Shown: positions 7,734 to 11,115 of the stretch, piece after piece
Layout of the letters: every line of letters starts with the position of its first letter
Position numbering within the stretch: position 1 is the stretch's first letter
Source: Tetmemena sp. SeJ-2015
Taxonomy: Eukaryota > Ciliophora > Spirotrichea > Sporadotrichida > Oxytrichidae
Length of the DNA: 11,115 nucleotides
Direction: 5' to 3'
Assembly: GCA_027382625.1 (NCBI GenBank)
Contig: JAJKFJ010024932.1
Location: 1-11,115, forward strand
Notes under the pieces: model-generated
Told to the model about the DNA's origin: nothing
Seen by the model: only the letters and a program-made list of their open reading frames with translations
Databases searched by the model: none
Position numbers and translations under genes: made by a program

Positions 7734-10700
7734 ATGAAGAAATAGTAAAGTTCGAAAGCATTCAACTCAGCTACCCTTGCCTCCTCTAATCACTCACATA
7801 CGTATTGGAATTTAAATTTTTAGAAGTGCTTTATATACAAAGTCAAACGGCAACTTGACAGGCGCTGCAGTAATTCAGACTCAAGTAACCAGTGGTGTAA
7901 TTCAAGGTGGAACAGGGTTCCACGGTCATTCAGGGATGGGATATGCTGCTCATCCTCCTCATCATCAATAGGTGTATTCGACTTTTCAACCGATAACTAT
8001 GTATGCTCAGTACACTCCTTCCGAGGTCTTTGATTTGCGATGTGAGTTCGATGTTCCCCGTTTTCTGGATCTTAATTAGCTGGATTAGATAATTGAGTCG
8101 CAAGAGGAATACTTACTAATGGGCGGCTTTGACGTAGAGTTACAACATTACAGGTAGACATCCCAAGAGGAAGAATTCTTTCAGTGGTTTACATATCTAC
8201 TCAATCTATAAAGGTGATGTATGCTTGATTATTTGAGGTTCTAAGTTCCACATGACTTTAAAGTTCCGAGAAGATAACCCAGAGTTACCAAAGAACAGGC
8301 CCTAAAGTTCCAATTTCATAGCGCTACCTCAAAGAGCACCTCCCTCCAAACAAGTGCCCAACAGCACCCTCGCAGGGCTCAGCAAGCGGCTAACTACAAT
8401 TAGACAAGCAGCTCAGCTAATACTAAGCACTAGAGATAGAGAGTTATTAATTGTTAGATGTTAAGATTAAAAATGATAGACATCACAGATACGCTAAGAA
8501 TAGGTGGTATCTATGCAGCCGAAACAGGATATGGTTAATAATTCAAACGCTCATAAAACCCCCTCGACTTATCAACAACATAAGAATGATTAATCTTCAA
8601 TAGGAAATTAAGAAACTCTCTAGACTAATGAGGATAATCTCATTGAGATTCAGACACTCCCACCATCAGACAAGTAACTTCATTTCAAAGCTTTGAGTAT
8701 TTTTATAATCATTATTTTTCATTAGAAGAAGTTATCTTAAGGATCGAGCTGTGCTAATACAACATCTACCCCTCAGCACAATTAGTCCCTCCAGCCCTCA
8801 TGCCTTCAGCATGCTAGCAATATCTCCACCCTATCCTAAAAATCTCATAGTCAAAGCACTAACACCTCCTAAGCCCCACCCCCACATCCTCCCTAGAAAC
8901 TTAATCCTTAATCTATTGACAAGCACGCAAGGAAACAATCAACTCTAGACCTTCATGGTAATTAAACAGCAAGAAATTATGACAGTTAGAAAAAAGAAAA
9001 GCCCTTAATTAGGCCTGTCACCGGAAACAGTAGCACTAGTAAGAAACACAGCTCTGTGAAAAAAAGTCAAGCTAGAGCAGGTATGAATGCAACTAGCTCT
9101 TTTACTGATAAAGTCACTCAGGAGGTTTTCAATGCTAAGCAAAGGAACTCGAGGAATTAACTTAAGAGAACTCAATCTCAGGTAATGTAAAATGGTAGCA
9201 AGAAATTAGGCCACAACTCGAGTAGTAAAAGCATTGATCTCAATCTTAACAGCATTTATTAATTATAAGAAGCAATATAACTTTTAATTTGAGCACATCC
9301 CAACTCGTCGGACTTTAATCTCATGCTCTAGAGAAGAATCAAACTCTAAGAGAAAGCAAGCCTGCGTTCCCTGCAAGCAGCCAAAGTATTGAGAATGTAA
9401 TGATCGACTTGACTTGTTCCACTCACACAGATAACTCAATCACTCCCTCAACTGCACCTTAGGGCTAACCAGTCTATAGCTTATACAAGTCCGACTAGCA
9501 ATAGATTATAGCACAGAAGATCATGAACATTAAGCAAACGATCTCAGCTAAATCTCCCTCGCATTCTAAGCACCCATCTACTGTAGTCTAGCAAGCAAGT
9601 GCTTCTCCTCAAACCAAGCTTATTTAACACCTGAAATCTAACTCTGTAATTTCAGGGTCATTTACAACAAGAGAGAGACTGCCCTCTCATCATACTAGAG
9701 CGGCCACTGCTCATCAAAACTTGTTGAATAAGCAATAAAAGAGCTAGATAAGTGCTACAAATATCAATCATCAACGCAGTAAGTCCAGGGCTACTCCTCT
9801 TAACGGCAAATAAACGAGCTCCAATTAGGATCTCAGAGTGAATTTGAATATAAACAACGCTCATCATCAGACCTCATCATTCGTTTCTAATACCACTGCA
9901 TGTGTTAATCAGCCACAGAGTTTGATTGCTGCTTCAGTAGACTTTATTCAGTAAAACAAGGAGAGAGTTATTTTCAAAATGATGACATGTATATTTGATG
10001 AAGCTATCTTTTATGAGTTAAGAAGATTTCGGCGAATTCAAAGAGCAGGAAGTTGAGTACTTGCATCCCCACTGGCTAGACTAGCATGGGTAGCTTTGTT
10101 GTGTAATCAGGCCCTTAGATCTAATTTGGTTGCGGTATCTCTGAGATTCAAATAAACCAAGCGAACTTCAAAGGCACACAAGCTGTTCATCCCTCAAACT
10201 TTTTTAATTAGAGCGTTAAGCTCGAAGAAATAAATTAGCCAAAAATATTCAAGTTTATTCTACTTTTGATATAACTGTATATTTATCATTTTAATCCAAA
10301 AGGATTGCAGAGCAACAAAAGTTTCTCTAGTTTAACTAAGATGAAGAGACCAAGCTAATAAAATCAGCAACAGCAGTTTTCTCAACTCAAATCGCAGCAG
10401 TATGCTAAGCAATCACAGACAAGACTTAAAACTCAAAGATTATTATAATCTAAGAGCTCAAAAGCATATTTATTATAAAGAGGAGTGAAAGAAAGTGGCA
10501 AGACTGATAACACTACATTACTGGAGAATTTAAGTGCAGTCATCAATGAGCCACAAAGTGTAAAGAGAAAGCGCAATGCTAGAGTTAATTCAATGGTAAT
10601 GTGGGGAGGAGCCACTCAGAGTGCTACACAGATAGCTCATGGATTAAACTCAAGTATTTTCATTAAACCAAAGCTATATAGTTGTAATTGTTCTAAAGTA

Positions 10701-10887
10701 AGTCTAACAAGGCTCTGAGACAAGTTTCGGGTACTAGATAAATTGACGTCCAGTAAAATCATCAGACTTTACAAAGACAAATGAGCAAGTCTAGAGAGAT
10801 GAGTGCCTCAAGATGCAATAAAAGTCCATCTATTATTCATGGAGATAAGGAGAATCTGATCTTGTAATATTGTAATAAAAGAATTGA
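7734..10887 (+). CDS. TPX2-like low-complexity protein, 10 IESs, ends in a KEN box
   Basis: After removal of 10 IESs this encodes 911 residues from ATG 7734 to TGA 10885-10887. Residues 1-85 are Ser, Gly and His rich. CEFDVPRFLDL (91-101), then EEFFQWF with W139-F140, then VPRRQPRVTKEQALKFQF (148-165) resemble the order of the TPX2 N-terminus: an Aurora-A-binding aromatic motif, a second W-F motif, and a basic TPX2-type stretch ending in KF.F. TPX2 activates Aurora A and nucleates spindle microtubules. From about 170 on the protein is disordered, rich in Ser, Gln, Asn, Lys and His, with basic patches such as KKHSSVKKSQARAG. The last three residues are KEN, the APC/C-Cdh1 degron type also present in human TPX2. 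The gene is certain; the TPX2 assignment is a motif-level inference and could be another spindle or cytoskeletal protein. Confidence 0.82.
7802..7838. other. IES 1 of gene 3 (37 bp, pointer ATAC)
   Basis: Repeat ATAC at 7798-7801 and 7835-7838. Excision joins NHSHT to KSNGNLTGA, linking the ATG at 7734 to the main frame. Confidence 0.85.
8190..8240. other. IES 2 of gene 3 (51 bp, pointer GGTT)
   Basis: Repeat GGTT at 8186-8189 and 8237-8240. It is a multiple of three with an in-frame TGA at 8215. Excision joins EEFFQWF to QVPHDFKVP at the TPX2-like W-F motif. Confidence 0.88.
8441..8480. other. IES 3 of gene 3 (40 bp, pointer GATAGA)
   Basis: Repeat GATAGA at 8435-8440 and 8475-8480. Excision joins TKHQRQ to TSQIRQEQ. 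Confidence 0.88.
8685..8723. other. IES 4 of gene 3 (39 bp, pointer TTCATT), in frame
   Basis: Repeat TTCATT at 8679-8684 and 8718-8723. It is a multiple of three without a stop. Retention would insert a hydrophobic run (ALSIFIIIIFH) into a hydrophilic protein. Excision joins SDKQLH to QKKLSQG. Confidence 0.85.
9255..9295. other. IES 5 of gene 3 (41 bp, pointer AGCA)
   Basis: Repeat AGCA at 9251-9254 and 9292-9295. It contains a TGA at 9290 in the upstream frame. Excision joins DLNLNS to TSQLVGLQ. Confidence 0.87.
9971..10020. other. IES 6 of gene 3 (50 bp, pointer GAGTTA)
   Basis: Repeat GAGTTA at 9965-9970 and 10015-10020. Excision joins QNKERV to KKISANSKS. Confidence 0.88.
10245..10301. 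other. IES 7 of gene 3 (57 bp, pointer CCAAAA), in frame
   Basis: Repeat CCAAAA at 10239-10244 and 10296-10301. It is a multiple of three with no stop. Retention would insert a membrane-like run (FILLLIQLYIYHF). Excision joins EEINQPK to GLQSNKS. Confidence 0.87.
10449..10478. other. IES 8 of gene 3 (30 bp, pointer TTATTATAA), in frame
   Basis: Nine-base repeat TTATTATAA at 10440-10448 and 10470-10478. It is a multiple of three and open, so only the repeat and AT content mark it. Excision joins KTQRLLQ to RGVKESGK. Confidence 0.65.
10657..10700. other. IES 9 of gene 3 (44 bp, pointer AAGTA)
   Basis: Repeat AAGTA at 10652-10656 and 10696-10700. Excision joins HGLNSS to KSNKALRQVSG and removes the frame that ends at TGA 10716. 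Confidence 0.88.
10856..10884. other. IES 10 of gene 3 (29 bp, pointer AGAAT), masks the stop codon
   Basis: Repeat AGAAT at 10851-10855 and 10880-10884. Without excision the frame has no TGA to the end of the window. Excision gives GDKEN followed at once by TGA 10885-10887. A tandem TTGTAAT repeat inside it offers an 8-bp alternative that ends at the same TGA. Confidence 0.78.
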
Positions 10888-11115
10888 ATGTTAAAAATTT
10901 TCCAGAAACCAATTTAATTCAATCAATTAATAAATTAAATATATATACCCGAATTAATCAATCAATTAAATCAATCATTATATGACCCCTTGTAACTTGG
11001 ACTCTTAAATCACATGCAAGTTATTACCCGACTTATTTACACTTTAATTATCGACTATTAAATCACATAATTACATTGCATTACAAATTACATATGCTTA
11101 AATTATCTACTCTCA
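10888..11115. other. AT-rich 3' spacer with simple repeats
   Basis: No gene is seen. The stretch is rich in AATCAATTAA-like words, with a perfect 12-base direct repeat TCAATCAATTAA at 10919-10930 and 10958-10969. The + frame stays open only because TAA and TAG are sense codons here. Confidence 0.6.
10919..10969. repeat. 12-base direct repeat, possible non-coding IES
   Basis: TCAATCAATTAA occurs at 10919-10930 and 10958-10969, 39 bases apart. The spacing and AT content match the IESs in the genes, but there is no reading frame to confirm it. It could simply be low-complexity spacer. Confidence 0.35.

Noticed and set aside
8555..8562. AAAACCCC, resembling one unit of a hypotrich telomere.
   Set aside because: It is a single unit inside coding sequence (Lys-Thr-Pro) with no further C4A4 blocks.
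8751..8948. Open frame of 65 codons inside gene 3.
   Set aside because: It is a shadow of the gene 3 frame, which continues with consistent Ser/Gln/Pro-rich composition.

Overview
The window reads as germline (micronuclear) DNA of a spirotrich ciliate, most like an oxytrichid or other hypotrich. TAA and TAG occur throughout the coding regions at positions where glutamine fits, and TGA is the only stop. The protein frames are cut by many short, AT-rich segments. Each segment is flanked by a direct repeat of 3 to 9 bases, and removing the segment plus one repeat copy restores the frame exactly. That is the layout of MDSs separated by internal eliminated sequences (IESs) with pointers. The pointers are diverse (AAC, CTC, TTGCTCT, TAGTAAATT and others), not only TA, which argues against Paramecium or Euplotes. 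The organism is an inference; the repeat-and-frame evidence is read directly from the sequence.

Layout, all on the + strand. 1-126 is the tail of a gene entering from the left, with a basic AT-hook-like end. 127-921 is an AT-rich spacer. 922-3873 is gene 1 (15 IESs, 758 codons after excision): an unrecognised, largely helical protein ending in a clear FHA domain. 3874-4060 is a short spacer. 4061-7167 is gene 2 (11 IESs, 875 codons): a Sec1/Munc18 SNARE regulator with an unusual charged C-terminal tail of about 235 residues. 7168-7733 is a spacer. 7734-10887 is gene 3 (10 IESs, 911 codons): a low-complexity protein with a TPX2-like N-terminus and a KEN box as its last three residues. 10888-11115 is an AT-rich spacer.

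In all, 36 IESs of 22 to 88 bp (mean about 44, total 1572 bp) were located by hand. After removing them each gene has a length divisible by three, one ATG and one terminal TGA. Every MDS is in order and on the same strand, so the genes are interrupted but not scrambled. Several IESs are multiples of three and contain no TGA, so an ORF search alone misses them. One IES hides the stop codon of gene 3.

The three proteins (an FHA phosphopeptide reader, a membrane-fusion regulator and a probable spindle factor) do not form an obvious pathway. Their adjacency probably reflects germline order only. No telomere repeat, transposase, tRNA, rRNA or CRISPR array was seen.
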